Shown one piece after another: positions 1-7,316 of a stretch of 17,147 nucleotides of DNA. The notes below the pieces were generated by a model. The model was given only the letters and a program-made list of their open reading frames with translations, was not told the DNA's origin and made no database searches. The DNA comes from Candidatus Methanoplasma sp. (GTDB lineage Archaea; Thermoplasmatota; Thermoplasmata; Methanomassiliicoccales; Methanomethylophilaceae). The translations under genes were made by a program, and so were the position numbers. The stretch lies in assembly GCA_031283015.1 (NCBI GenBank), contig JAITCQ010000090.1:1-17147 (forward strand), read 5' to 3'. Each line of letters opens with the position of its first letter. Position 1 is the first letter of the stretch.

Positions 1-299
1 ACCCACATCTCCGGCTTGTCCATTATCGATGTGTCGCCGAACTCGGGAGGGAGGAGAGGCCCGATGTCCACCTTCGGATACCCGTACCTGCCGACGAACA
101 CCGCCGGGGGGCTGCAACCTGCCAGGTCTGTGATGTCCATCAGCGGCATCGTCCTCTGCTGGGAGTAGAATTTGACCATAAGGGGGCAGCGGTCCTTGCC
201 GCAGAGCCTTCTCGAACCTATGCATATGGAGCAAAGGCCGGACTTCACGGCTGACTGATTGAGCTCAGCCATCTTGTCGAAGAACTCCGTGCCGGACAT
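1..299 (-). CDS. nre: Nre family DNA repair protein, N-terminal fragment (runs off the window)
   Basis: This is the first 99 residues of a protein that continues past the left edge. It carries a four-cysteine zinc-binding cluster (C23, C26, C33, C38; CSIC, then RLCG and RCP). It is followed by the segment SPPAVFVGRYGYPKVDIGP at about residues 63-81, which matches the conserved N-terminal domain of archaeal Nre proteins. In haloarchaea, NreA is linked to repair of DNA damage and interacts with PCNA through a C-terminal motif that is not visible here. The ATG at 299-297 is chosen because an in-frame TGA lies a few codons upstream with no other start between. No clear Shine-Dalgarno is present. 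It starts about 40 bases past the terminator of the small minus-strand gene upstream, so it probably has its own transcript. Family assignment is confident; the function of this copy is inferred. Confidence 0.85.
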   Translation of the reverse strand, partial: MSGTEFFDKMAELNQSAVKSGLCSICIGSRRLCGKDRCPLMVKFYSQQRTMPLMDITDLAGCSPPAVFVGRYGYPKVDIGPLLPPEFGDTSIMDKPEMW

Positions 300-320
300 A
301 TTGAAAGGTATGACGTCCTG

Positions 321-354
321 AAAGAAAAAACTTCACGAACGAATGGGCTTCGTT
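321..354 (-). terminator. Hairpin plus T-tract terminator of the 397-684 gene
   Basis: A 6-bp perfect stem (AACGAA at 338-343, TTCGTT at 349-354, loop 344-348) is followed on the minus strand by a T-rich tract (complement of AAAGAAAAAA at 321-330). It lies about 40 bases past the stop of the small minus-strand gene, which supports that gene being real and separate from nre. Confidence 0.55.
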
Positions 355-396
355 GTTTCTGCAGAAGTGAGGATCAAAAGATAGCGACCATTTGGT

Positions 397-684
397 TCAG
401 AGCGTCGTTATGGTTTTTGCCTGCAGGAGTGAACCCGCAGGATTCGTAGCATCCGAGCAACGGGTCTCTGTCGAATGGGTCGGAGGGTTGCCCCTCTTTC
501 TGGCCGCTTTATATTCCTCCACGAATTTTTCCAAGCTCTTATCGCTTTCTTCAAGTATTTTCATTATATCGTGTTCAGGTATGTACGGTCCTCTGCGCTC
601 AGCCGCTTCGAATGCCTCCACAAGCTTCGCTGCTTTTTCGGGAGTATCGATAACCAGCATTTCGTAGAAAGATTCGATCGGCAT
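397..684 (-). CDS. Small hypothetical protein, 95 residues
   Basis: I do not recognise this family. From the ATG at 684-682 the protein begins MPIESFYEMLVIDTPEKAAK and is predicted to be mostly amphipathic helix and highly charged through about residue 60 (PEKAAKLVEAFEAAERRG, then DIMKILEESDKSLEKFVEEY). A polar, probably disordered tail follows. There is no signal peptide or membrane segment. The frame stays open upstream, giving possible starts at 783 (128 residues) and 882 (161 residues). The 684 start is preferred because an AT-rich TATA-like box (701-712, CTAATAATAAG on the minus strand) sits 18-28 bases upstream, as in other apparently leaderless genes here. A terminator-like hairpin follows the stop. 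It is divergent from the 936-1181 gene. Confidence 0.55.
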   Translation of the reverse strand: MPIESFYEMLVIDTPEKAAKLVEAFEAAERRGPYIPEHDIMKILEESDKSLEKFVEEYKAARKRGNPPTHSTETRCSDATNPAGSLLQAKTITTL

Positions 685-700
685 GTTGTTTTCACTGCGT

Positions 701-712
701 TTCTTATTATTA
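701..712 (-). promoter_or_regulatory. TATA-like box for the 95-residue protein
   Basis: On the minus strand CTAATAATAAGA lies 18-28 bases before the ATG at 684, in a more GC-rich context. The spacing fits an archaeal TATA box driving a leaderless mRNA. Confidence 0.4.
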
Positions 713-895
713 GAGGGGGCATTTATCCTTATGGCGTCAGTTAGTATATTGTCCGTCTCTCGTTTGATCGCATTCAAATTCATATGTTCATTTATCTGCA
801 GATCACTGCCCGGTCGCCGCGGATTCGGTCGAGCAGCAGGATCGCCGAACGAGAAGGTTTTGAACAAACAGAAGGCGAACATACGAAGAACGGAG

Positions 896-910
896 ATAAT
901 TTAATGAATT
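896..910 (+). promoter_or_regulatory. TATA-like box for the 81-residue acidic protein
   Basis: ATAATTTAATGAATT ends 26 bases before the ATG at 936. The spacing suits a start of transcription at or a few bases before the start codon. Confidence 0.4.
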
Positions 911-935
911 AGAGGCGTCATCACGGCACGATATC

Positions 936-1181
936 ATGAGCGAAGAGTCGTTAGAAGATTTCTTTGAAGACATCTTCAAAGAAATGTCCGAGGCCATAGA
1001 GGAGGGGTTCTCCGAGTTTGCAACTATATTGAGCGATCTCAACGATCTTCAAAGCAAATACGAATCTTGGCAATCCGGGGATGCGGGGGAAGAGGACTTT
1101 CAGAAGGCATGGGATGAATTCCAAAAGAAGTGGAGCGACAAAGGTCTCGAACTTGAAAGGCCGCCCTTTGACAGCGAGTGA
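936..1181 (+). CDS. Small acidic hypothetical protein, 81 residues
   Basis: I do not recognise this family. The protein is very acidic (many Asp/Glu against few Lys, one Arg) and predicted to be almost all helical. An N-terminal amphipathic helix (SLEDFFEDIFKEMSEAIEEG) is followed by a second helical stretch (ILSDLNDLQSKYESWQ) and a Trp-containing helix (KAWDEFQKKWSDKG). There is no cysteine, signal peptide or membrane span. Such small acidic helical proteins often act as partners of a larger protein, but nothing here identifies one. A TATA-like box lies at the expected distance upstream, and there is no Shine-Dalgarno. It stands alone, divergent from the 397-684 gene and followed by a long non-coding stretch. 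Confidence 0.6.
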   Translation: MSEESLEDFFEDIFKEMSEAIEEGFSEFATILSDLNDLQSKYESWQSGDAGEEDFQKAWDEFQKKWSDKGLELERPPFDSE

Positions 1182-1480
1182 AACGGCATTCACACTTCCC
1201 GACGGAATCGCTGCTGCGGCGGTGATGTGAGCGGCATGGTAAATGGCATTGTAAGGCCGTGTAGATCATGCCGCAGGCCGCCAAATGAGAGTTGTAAAAA
1301 GTGAGCAAGAGACAACTGGTCGAAACCGGTGCAAGGGGTCGTCTCCTGCTATGGGTTGCAGATGCTCGTTTGAATATTTTAAACATTGTGAAGAATGAGC
1401 CGATATTGCCCCCAGAGGTAATACAGACAATATTTATTCTCAGCAAAATTATTAACTGGGCACGGTTCTTCTTCTTTTGA
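1182..1480. other. Non-coding stretch rich in inverted repeats
   Basis: No convincing gene is present. Three nested or adjacent hairpins can be drawn. The first is GCGGCATG (1231-1238) with CATGCCGC (1267-1274), with a GGC/GCC pair inside. The second is ACTGGT (1315-1320) with ACCGGT (1325-1330), closing a CGAA tetraloop with one G-U pair. The third is TGCAA (1330-1334) with TTGCA (1356-1360). The last 60 bases are AT-rich and hold the promoter of the CDGSH gene. It may hold an RNA gene or an extended 3' UTR of the 936-1181 gene, but I recognise no known RNA family. Confidence 0.35.
1446..1456 (+). promoter_or_regulatory. TATA-like box for the CDGSH gene
   Basis: AAATTATTAAC is centred about 30 bases before the ATG at 1481. 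There is no Shine-Dalgarno ahead of that ATG (the bases just before it are TTCTTCTTTTGA), so a leaderless transcript is likely. A second AT-rich element (ATATTTAT, near 1431) lies slightly further away. Confidence 0.45.
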
Positions 1481-2128
1481 ATGAAGAAGTGTGGCGGCGA
1501 GAGGATCAAGATAATGGAGAACGGCCCGTATATGGTGTTCGGGGACATACCGCTTAAGGGGGAGGCCATCGAGAGGGACGAGGAGGGGCGGTCCGTAAGA
1601 TGGACGGAAACGAAGAAACACTATCCCGACGGGGTTTACGCTCTGTGCAGGTGCGGGAACTCGGCGAACAAACCGTTCTGCAACGCCGATCACAGCGATT
1701 TTGACGGTACGGAGACCGCTCCGAGGAGCACTTACGACGAATGTTCGTACATCATACCGAGGTCGGAGGACGTAGGGTATCAGCAGAGCCCCATGTTCTG
1801 CACCCGCAGCGAATTCTGCCACGGGAGAGTGGACGTCGCGAAGGCCGCCGCGAACAAAGAGACCCTCGACGCTGCGATCGAACGGACGCATCACTGCGCT
1901 GGGGGAAGCGTCGTCATAAACGTCGACGGAAAGAAACAGGAACCATGTCTCGAGAAGAGCATATCCGCGGCGGCCTCGTTCGGGGACGCGGGACCTTTGA
2001 GGGTGAGGGGCGGGATACCCGTGGAGTCGTCGGACGGATATGTGTATGAAGTGAGGAACCGCGTCGCGCTGTGCAGGTGCGGAAAATCTCTCAACAAGCC
2101 GTTCTGCGACACCTCGCACATGCGTTAA
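1481..2128 (+). CDS. Double CDGSH iron-sulfur protein with a central cysteine-rich domain
   Basis: The protein has two CDGSH-type 2Fe-2S motifs, one near each end. The first is CRCGNSANKPFCNADH (ligands C56, C58, C67, H71) and the second is CRCGKSLNKPFCDTSH (C198, C200, C209, H213). Both keep the three-Cys one-His pattern of the mitoNEET family. Between them, C107, C113, C139 and C156 fit a divergent 4Fe-4S mono-cluster (Fer4_19-like) domain; C88 is a further cysteine. The N-terminal segment (RIKIMENGPYMVFGDIPL) matches the usual beginning of this prokaryotic architecture. At 215 residues it is of normal length. A role in electron transfer or cluster handling is inferred; no substrate can be named. 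The start at 1481 fits the promoter spacing, though ATG at 1514 is possible. It converges on ppx and overlaps it by 4 bases. Confidence 0.85.
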   Translation: MKKCGGERIKIMENGPYMVFGDIPLKGEAIERDEEGRSVRWTETKKHYPDGVYALCRCGNSANKPFCNADHSDFDGTETAPRSTYDECSYIIPRSEDVGYQQSPMFCTRSEFCHGRVDVAKAAANKETLDAAIERTHHCAGGSVVINVDGKKQEPCLEKSISAAASFGDAGPLRVRGGIPVESSDGYVYEVRNRVALCRCGKSLNKPFCDTSHMR

Positions 2129-3642
2129 GCCCGCAGGATCCTGAGGTCCAGGCCGAAGACCGTTTTGAAATCGTCCTCGGTCGTTTTGAGCTTCCAGATC
2201 TCCATGCTTATGTCCGACTCGGACTCGAGGCGTATGGTCACCGCGCCCGGGGAGACGGATACCCCGACCGCGTCCACCGATGAGTTTCGATGTCTATCCA
2301 GGATGTCCGCGATCTTCAGCATCATGGCGCACATCAATATGCCGGATATTTCCTCATCGTCCATGTCGGCGAACTGTTTTGAGTCTCTCCCAGGGAAATT
2401 CTTATGGTGGAATTTCGTCAGCAGCGCCATCGTCCGCAATTCTTCGTTGTCGAATCCGGGAAGGAACGAGTTAAGGATTATTATGTACGAGTAGAAATTG
2501 TGTTTCGGATAACTTATGAACTCTCCGATGTCATGGAGCAGGGACGCGGACGAAAGGAGCATCCTCATCTCATCGCCCATATCGTGCACGCTCTGCCGTT
2601 TCATCTCGTCAAAAAGCAGGAGCGCGTTCCGCTGCACTGTCTCCGCGTGGATCCTATCGTAACGGCACCTGTTCGCCAGGTTCAGCACTGACGATTCTCT
2701 CACGTTGAAATTCGTGTGCCCTTTGGTAAGTAGGTAATCGATCTCCATCCCCTGCTTCAGGCCGTTCTCGCTTATCTCGATCCTGTCGATGTCAAGAAGA
2801 TACATGAGCTCCTCGGCTATCGCTCCGCCCGAGACAATTATGTCGGACCTTGCGGGATTCATGCCGAGGACCTCTTTCCTGCCCTCGATGTCTTTCGAGT
2901 AGAGCTCCTTCATCAATTCGACGAGTTCGTAGTACATCATGTACGACGAGTCCCCGTCCCTTTTTGCGGCGCACATCTTCGCCAGGGCGATCATCGTTCC
3001 CGACGATCCGTACGCTCTTTCGAATCCGATCTCCCTCACCCTGCGGCACATGCGGTGGGACATCCTTTCCACCTGCCGCCTGAGGAAATCGTAATCGACC
3101 GGGGTCATCGCGCCATCATGGTCCTGACCCGGCTCGTACGCGAGTCTCACCGCCCCGAGACTGAGGCTGTCCAGGAACAGGTCCTCCCCGTCGTGACAGA
3201 GAGACACCTCCGTGCTTCCCCCGCCGATGTCTATCTCCAGGGCCTTCTGCCGGGGGCCATCCGGACCGAACACCCCCAATCTGATCAGCCGCGCTTCCTC
3301 CAGCCCGGATATTATCTTCACGTCCACTCCCTCGACCTTCATGGCGTCCAGCAGTTCCTTCCTGTTCGACGCCTCTCTCGCGGCGCAGGTCGCGTATGCG
3401 ATCACTTCCTCCGCGCCGAGGTCCTTCGATATTCGGACGAAGTTGGAGATAACGATCCTCGTTTTCTCTATCGTTTCGCGATCGATGAAACCATGCCTGA
3501 AAAGATGCTGCCCCAGCCTGACCGTCTCTTTGTCCTGGAAGATCGTGGTCCCCATCGAATCCTTGAAGAAACGCACGACGAGTATGTGTATCGAATTCGT
3601 TCCTATGTCGATGAAGCTTACGACCCTCGAGCTGTCAGCCAT
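2125..3642 (-). CDS. ppx: Exopolyphosphatase, Ppx/GppA family with C-terminal HD domain
   Basis: This enzyme should release terminal phosphate from inorganic polyphosphate (or act on pppGpp; the family does both). The actin-like ASKHA fold is marked by the first phosphate loop DIGTNS (12-17), a catalytic glutamate in GLEEARL (E115/E116), the second phosphate loop DIGGGSTEVSL (138-148) and GSSGT (212-216). From about residue 315 there is an HD-type helical domain with LLHDIGEF (H370, D371), as in long bacterial Ppx. Its 505 residues match the full two-domain form. The ATG (3642-3640) overlaps the end of ppk as ATGGCTGA, so translation is probably coupled. Pairing with ppk supports polyphosphate as substrate. 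The stop lies inside a TTAA shared with the convergent CDGSH gene. Confidence 0.92.
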   Translation of the reverse strand: MADSSRVVSFIDIGTNSIHILVVRFFKDSMGTTIFQDKETVRLGQHLFRHGFIDRETIEKTRIVISNFVRISKDLGAEEVIAYATCAAREASNRKELLDAMKVEGVDVKIISGLEEARLIRLGVFGPDGPRQKALEIDIGGGSTEVSLCHDGEDLFLDSLSLGAVRLAYEPGQDHDGAMTPVDYDFLRRQVERMSHRMCRRVREIGFERAYGSSGTMIALAKMCAAKRDGDSSYMMYYELVELMKELYSKDIEGRKEVLGMNPARSDIIVSGGAIAEELMYLLDIDRIEISENGLKQGMEIDYLLTKGHTNFNVRESSVLNLANRCRYDRIHAETVQRNALLLFDEMKRQSVHDMGDEMRMLLSSASLLHDIGEFISYPKHNFYSYIIILNSFLPGFDNEELRTMALLTKFHHKNFPGRDSKQFADMDDEEISGILMCAMMLKIADILDRHRNSSVDAVGVSVSPGAVTIRLESESDISMEIWKLKTTEDDFKTVFGLDLRILRA

Positions 3643-5698
3643 GCCATTTGCCTCTGTTCTCGACGAACCACTTCTGCGAGCGGAATTTTTTGCCTCTCTT
3701 CTTCACCGGGACGTATCTCCCGTCCGGCATCAGGCATTTGGCCTTCATGTTGTCTTTCAGGTGGACATCAAGTATGTTCTTCTTTACGAGTCGGAGCATC
3801 TTCTTGTCCAGGATGGGGAAGAGGACCTCCACTCTCGCGACGAGGTTCCGGGGCATGATGTCCGACGACCCCATGTACATCTCAGGGGTCCCGTCGTTCT
3901 CAAAGTAGTATATTCTCGAGTGCTCAAGGAATCTGTCGACTATGCTCGTGACCCTTATGTTCTCGGATATGCCCTCAAGACCCGGCCTCAGACAGCACAG
4001 GCCGCGTATGTTGAGATCTATCTTCACTCCCGCCATCGACGCTTTGTACAGTTCGGCTATGACGTCGGAATCCACAAGACCGTTGGATTTCATCGCAATG
4101 TACGCTTTCTTCCCCGCGGAGAGATTCTCGGCCTCCCGTCTTATCTTTGCGATGAGGGCCTTCTTCAGCGCGGTAGGGGCAACGAGAAGATGTTTGTAGT
4201 CTCTGGGGCCGAACACGCCCGTCAGCGCGTTGAAGAGCTCGCCGACGTCCTCCCCCATCTCTTTGTCGGCGGTGAGGAAGGACATGTCGCTGTACTGCTT
4301 CGCGGTGCTGGTGTTGTAGTTGCCGGAACTCATATGGGTGTATCTGACCAGTTTGTCCTTCTCCAGCCTGACGACCTGCAGCAGTTTCGAATGCACCTTC
4401 AGATCGACCGGCCCGTAGACCATATGGACGCCGATCTTCTCAAGCTCCCTCGCCAGGTATATGTTGTTGGTCTCGTCGAACTTCGCGCGCAGTTCCATCA
4501 GGACGGAGACGTTCTTGCCTTTTTCCCTCGCCCTTCTCAGAGCGTTTATTATCGACCGATCCTTCCCTATCCGGTAAAGGCATATCTTTATGCTTTGAAC
4601 GTCCCTGTCATCTGCCGCTTCGTTCAAGAAACGCACGATGATGTCGAACGGCTCGTACGGATGGAAGAAGATCCAATCCCTTTCTCTGATGGAATCGAAT
4701 ATGCATCTGTCCTCTCCGAACTCCGGAGGTACGTACGGGGTGAAAGGTCTCTCTTTGAGTTCCGGCACGTCCAGCGACGCTATCTGCCACAGGTCGGTAA
4801 GGAGCATCCCGCCCAGAGACGCTTTGTGTATCTGGTTGTCCCTCAGTTTCAGGTTCCTTCCGAAAAGGGCGGCCATCTCGCCCGGCATGCCCTCCTCCAC
4901 CATCATCCTGACCGGGAACCCTATGTCCCTCGAATCAATGGAGGTCTCCACCGCCGACATAAGGTCGCACGCCTCGTCGATGGTCACCTTAACGTCGGCG
5001 TTCCTTGTCACTCTGAAGATATACGCCTCCGCCACGTTCATTCCCGGGAACAGCTGGCTGATGTCCGATCTGACGATGTCCTCAAGCTGTACGAAATCCA
5101 TTCCCGGCGCCTCGGACGGTATCCTTACGAATCTGGGCAGTATGCCCACCGGCACCTTCACTCTGGCGTACACGCTCTCCCCTTTGTTGTTTATCCTTAC
5201 CGCGACATTGAGCGAGTTGCTGGAAATGAAAGGGAACGGGTGGGATATGTCCAGCGCCAGCGGCGTAAGTAGAGGGTGCACCCTCTCCCTGTAGTACTCC
5301 TCGACCCAAGCCTTCTGGCCGTCGGATATGGAGATGATGTCATGTATCCTGATGCCGTTGTCCGCCAGTTCCTCTCTCAACTTCCCCCAGCACGCCTCGT
5401 AGCCGTCCACCAGACCGTCGACGGAGACGTTGATCTCATTCATCAGCGCTTTCGTATCCCTGTAAACATCCGGGCCGATGGCGATCAGGCTGCTGCTCTC
5501 TTCCTTCTGCAGCAGCCCCGGGACTCTGATCATGAAGAACTCGTCCATGTTCCCGTACGCTATGGCAAGGAACTTCACCCTCTCGAGCAGGGGGACATTC
5601 GGGTCGCCGGCCTCGGCGAGGCATCTGCGGTTGAACTCCAGCCAGGACAGCTCCCTGTTGATATAGAGGCTGTGGTCGAAAAGGTCTGTATCCTCCAC
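3635..5698 (-). CDS. ppk1: Polyphosphate kinase 1
   Basis: PPK1 reversibly polymerises the gamma-phosphate of ATP into polyphosphate. At 687 residues it has the standard length and domain order: N-terminal helical domain (LYINRELSWLEFNRRCL, 11-27), head domain, then two phospholipase-D-like catalytic domains. The autophosphorylated histidine is H436 in KVHSKLL, followed by RYTHMSSGNYN. The second essential histidine is H593 in LEHSRIYYFEN. These correspond to H435 and H592 of the E. coli enzyme. The start is GTG (5698-5696), preceded by a good Shine-Dalgarno (GGAGTGA) that overlaps the hisD stop, which lies only 4 bases away. It overlaps ppx by 8 bases. PPK1 is patchily distributed in archaea, so transfer from bacteria at some point is plausible but not shown by this sequence alone. 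Confidence 0.95.
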   Translation of the reverse strand: MEDTDLFDHSLYINRELSWLEFNRRCLAEAGDPNVPLLERVKFLAIAYGNMDEFFMIRVPGLLQKEESSSLIAIGPDVYRDTKALMNEINVSVDGLVDGYEACWGKLREELADNGIRIHDIISISDGQKAWVEEYYRERVHPLLTPLALDISHPFPFISSNSLNVAVRINNKGESVYARVKVPVGILPRFVRIPSEAPGMDFVQLEDIVRSDISQLFPGMNVAEAYIFRVTRNADVKVTIDEACDLMSAVETSIDSRDIGFPVRMMVEEGMPGEMAALFGRNLKLRDNQIHKASLGGMLLTDLWQIASLDVPELKERPFTPYVPPEFGEDRCIFDSIRERDWIFFHPYEPFDIIVRFLNEAADDRDVQSIKICLYRIGKDRSIINALRRAREKGKNVSVLMELRAKFDETNNIYLARELEKIGVHMVYGPVDLKVHSKLLQVVRLEKDKLVRYTHMSSGNYNTSTAKQYSDMSFLTADKEMGEDVGELFNALTGVFGPRDYKHLLVAPTALKKALIAKIRREAENLSAGKKAYIAMKSNGLVDSDVIAELYKASMAGVKIDLNIRGLCCLRPGLEGISENIRVTSIVDRFLEHSRIYYFENDGTPEMYMGSSDIMPRNLVARVEVLFPILDKKMLRLVKKNILDVHLKDNMKAKCLMPDGRYVPVKKRGKKFRSQKWFVENRGKWHG

Positions 5699-5702
5699 GG
5701 TG

Positions 5703-6959
5703 TCACTCCTTTTTCTGTCCCCTTATCCTGACCGATTCCGCGTGCGCGTGGAATCCTTCCGCTTCCGATATCGCAATGATGGTGGGTGCGATCGCGGCGA
5801 GGCCGTCCCTCGACAGGATCTGGACGGTGGACGTCTTTCTGAAGTGCCCTACGTTAAGTCCCGACATCGTTGCCGCATGCCCCGCGGTGGGAAGGACATG
5901 ATTCGTTCCCGAAGCGTAATCTCCCGCGGCCACTGGGGAGTACGGCCCTATGAATATGGATCCGGCGTTCGTCGTTCTCGACAGGACCTCCAGCGGATCC
6001 CTGACCTGGATGGACAGGTGCTCGGGCGCGATCCCGTTCATGATCTCTGCGGCGAGCTCGATGTCCTCTTCGACTATGTATCCGGAATTCTTCAGCGCGG
6101 ATGTTATGATCTCTCTCCTGAGCGCGCCCGCCATCTGTTTCTCGATGTACGACCAGACCTCGCCGGGGAGTCCGGCGTCGGTGGCCACCAGCAGGCATGC
6201 CGACGACGGGTCGTGTTCAGCCTGGGCGATGATGTCCGCCGCGATGAACTCAGCATCCGCGGTCTCGTCGGCAAGCACTCCGATCTCGCTCGGCCCGGCG
6301 GGGAAGTCGATCTCCACGTTCTTCCTGAGCATGGTTTTCGCCGCCGTGACGTAAACGTTGCCTGGACCCACGATCTTCTGCACGCGTTCGATCGATTCCG
6401 TCCCCAAGGCCATCGCCGCTATCGCTTGGGCCCCGCCGACCTTGTATATCTCGTCGGCTCCGGCTATGTCCATCGCGACCAGCGTCACCGGGTCCACGGA
6501 CGGAGGGGTGCAGCATATGACCTCGCCCACGCCGGCCACTCTTGCGGGTATGATGCACATAAGCGCGGTGGAGGCGTACGGCGCCCTTCCGCCGGGTATG
6601 TAGCAGCCCACTCTCTCAAGGGGTGTGCTCTTCACGCCCAGCGTTATGCCGGGTTCGATCTCTTTCAGCCAAAGGTCCTCGGGTACCTGGAGTTCATGGA
6701 AGCGCTGTATGAACTCCGCCGCATTCTCAAGTTCGTCCAGAAGAACAGGGTCCACGTTCTCGTACGCCTCTTCGATCTCGTCCCTGGAGACCTCCAGATC
6801 TTTGAGCACGGCCTTGTCGAACTTCAGCGCGAGGTCGAACAGCGCCTTGTCGCCTTCAAACCTCACCAAATCGATTATGTCCTGGACGGCGGCCGTCACC
6901 TCGTCGATCTTTGACTCGCGGTTTTCTTTCCAAAAGTTCTCATCGACCTGTTTCCACAT
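5703..6959 (-). CDS. hisD: Histidinol dehydrogenase
   Basis: HisD catalyses the last two steps of histidine synthesis, oxidising L-histidinol to L-histidine with two NAD+ and a zinc ion. At 418 residues it is full length. Visible family signatures are VGCYIPGGRAPYASTA (117-132), IVGPGNVYV (196-204) and DFPAGPSEIGVLAD (218-231). The expected zinc ligands are Q246 and H249 (in AQAEH), D347 (in GDYASGTNH) and H406 near the C-terminus. The catalytic pair is E313-H314 in APEHLS. The ATG at 6959 has a strong TATA box about 24-35 bases upstream and little leader. It heads a minus-strand operon with ppk and ppx. No other histidine gene is present, so his genes are evidently scattered in this genome. 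Confidence 0.96.
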   Translation of the reverse strand: MWKQVDENFWKENRESKIDEVTAAVQDIIDLVRFEGDKALFDLALKFDKAVLKDLEVSRDEIEEAYENVDPVLLDELENAAEFIQRFHELQVPEDLWLKEIEPGITLGVKSTPLERVGCYIPGGRAPYASTALMCIIPARVAGVGEVICCTPPSVDPVTLVAMDIAGADEIYKVGGAQAIAAMALGTESIERVQKIVGPGNVYVTAAKTMLRKNVEIDFPAGPSEIGVLADETADAEFIAADIIAQAEHDPSSACLLVATDAGLPGEVWSYIEKQMAGALRREIITSALKNSGYIVEEDIELAAEIMNGIAPEHLSIQVRDPLEVLSRTTNAGSIFIGPYSPVAAGDYASGTNHVLPTAGHAATMSGLNVGHFRKTSTVQILSRDGLAAIAPTIIAISEAEGFHAHAESVRIRGQKKE

Positions 6960-6982
6960 GTTTTCCCCAATTGTTTCAGAGA

Positions 6983-6994
6983 ATTTATATTATA
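6983..6994 (-). promoter_or_regulatory. TATA box of the hisD-ppk-ppx operon
   Basis: The plus-strand bases ATTTATATTATA read as TATAATATAAAT on the minus strand, 24-35 bases before the hisD ATG. This is the best TATA match in the window. A GGGG run (RNA sense TTGGGGAAAAC) just before the ATG is a weak ribosome-binding candidate only. Confidence 0.6.
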
Positions 6995-7277
6995 CGCAGT
7001 GAAAAGCGACATAGATCGGGTATGAGCGTTCACGAATGGTCAAAAAAACAATTTCAGATTCAATCTTTGCGTCCTGTGGCGCACTTCGGATCAACGCTTC
7101 GAGATCGATCGCCCTCAGTTTGCAAGAACCAAGATCAACGGGGATCACCCTTTCGCCGGCGATCTTTCGGCTCCTAACCCCCTTGTTTCTTATACTCAAT
7201 AAAGGTGCTTCAAATTGTTTGCTGGTTGACACACTGACGTGGGAATCGACGGATATATAATGTCTGTATCCATACAT
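6990..7277 (-). CDS. Doubtful small ORF, 95 residues
   Basis: An open frame fills much of the hisD to surface-protein gap. It is of mixed hydrophobic and charged character (central KIAGERVIPVDLGSCKLRAI) and I do not recognise it. For: its length, plausible globular composition, and the fact that most of the region has no other use. Against: no Shine-Dalgarno, its end overlaps the hisD TATA box, its first residues are read from the promoter of the divergent surface gene, and its base composition is more AT-rich than the neighbours. It could be a decayed or chance frame. Confidence 0.25.
   Translation of the reverse strand: MYGYRHYISVDSHVSVSTSKQFEAPLLSIRNKGVRSRKIAGERVIPVDLGSCKLRAIDLEALIRSAPQDAKIESEIVFLTIRERSYPIYVAFHCV
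7253..7260 (+). promoter_or_regulatory. TATA box of the 930-residue surface protein gene
   Basis: ATATATAA is a near-consensus archaeal TATA box. Transcription should begin about 27 bases downstream, near 7284, giving a 5' UTR of about 44 bases. Confidence 0.6.
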
Positions 7278-7283
7278 AATTGG

Positions 7284-7306
7284 TCGGCGGGATACTGCCC
7301 CGCCGA
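7284..7306 (+). promoter_or_regulatory. GC-rich hairpin at the predicted 5' end of the surface-protein mRNA
   Basis: TCGGCGGG (7284-7291) pairs perfectly with CCCGCCGA (7299-7306) around a 7-base loop. It begins where transcription is expected to start and ends 10 bases before the Shine-Dalgarno, so it could protect the mRNA or tune its translation. Confidence 0.5.
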
Positions 7307-7316
7307 AATAGATTTT

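Noticed and set aside
904..930. GTGATGA (C-box-like) on the minus strand at about 917-923
   Set aside because: No D box (CTGA) occurs at a suitable distance, so it was not called a C/D box RNA.
1039..1569. 176-codon minus-strand frame across the gap before the CDGSH gene
   Set aside because: It overlaps the acidic small protein and the start of the CDGSH gene on the opposite strand, has no family features, and runs through the promoter region.
3212..5272. 686-codon open frame on the plus strand
   Set aside because: It lies opposite ppk and ppx, which have complete family motifs; its translation is rich in His, Arg and Val without domain signatures, typical of an antisense shadow in GC-rich DNA.
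5700..6914. 404-codon open frame on the plus strand
   Set aside because: It is antisense to hisD, whose motifs and catalytic residues are all in place.
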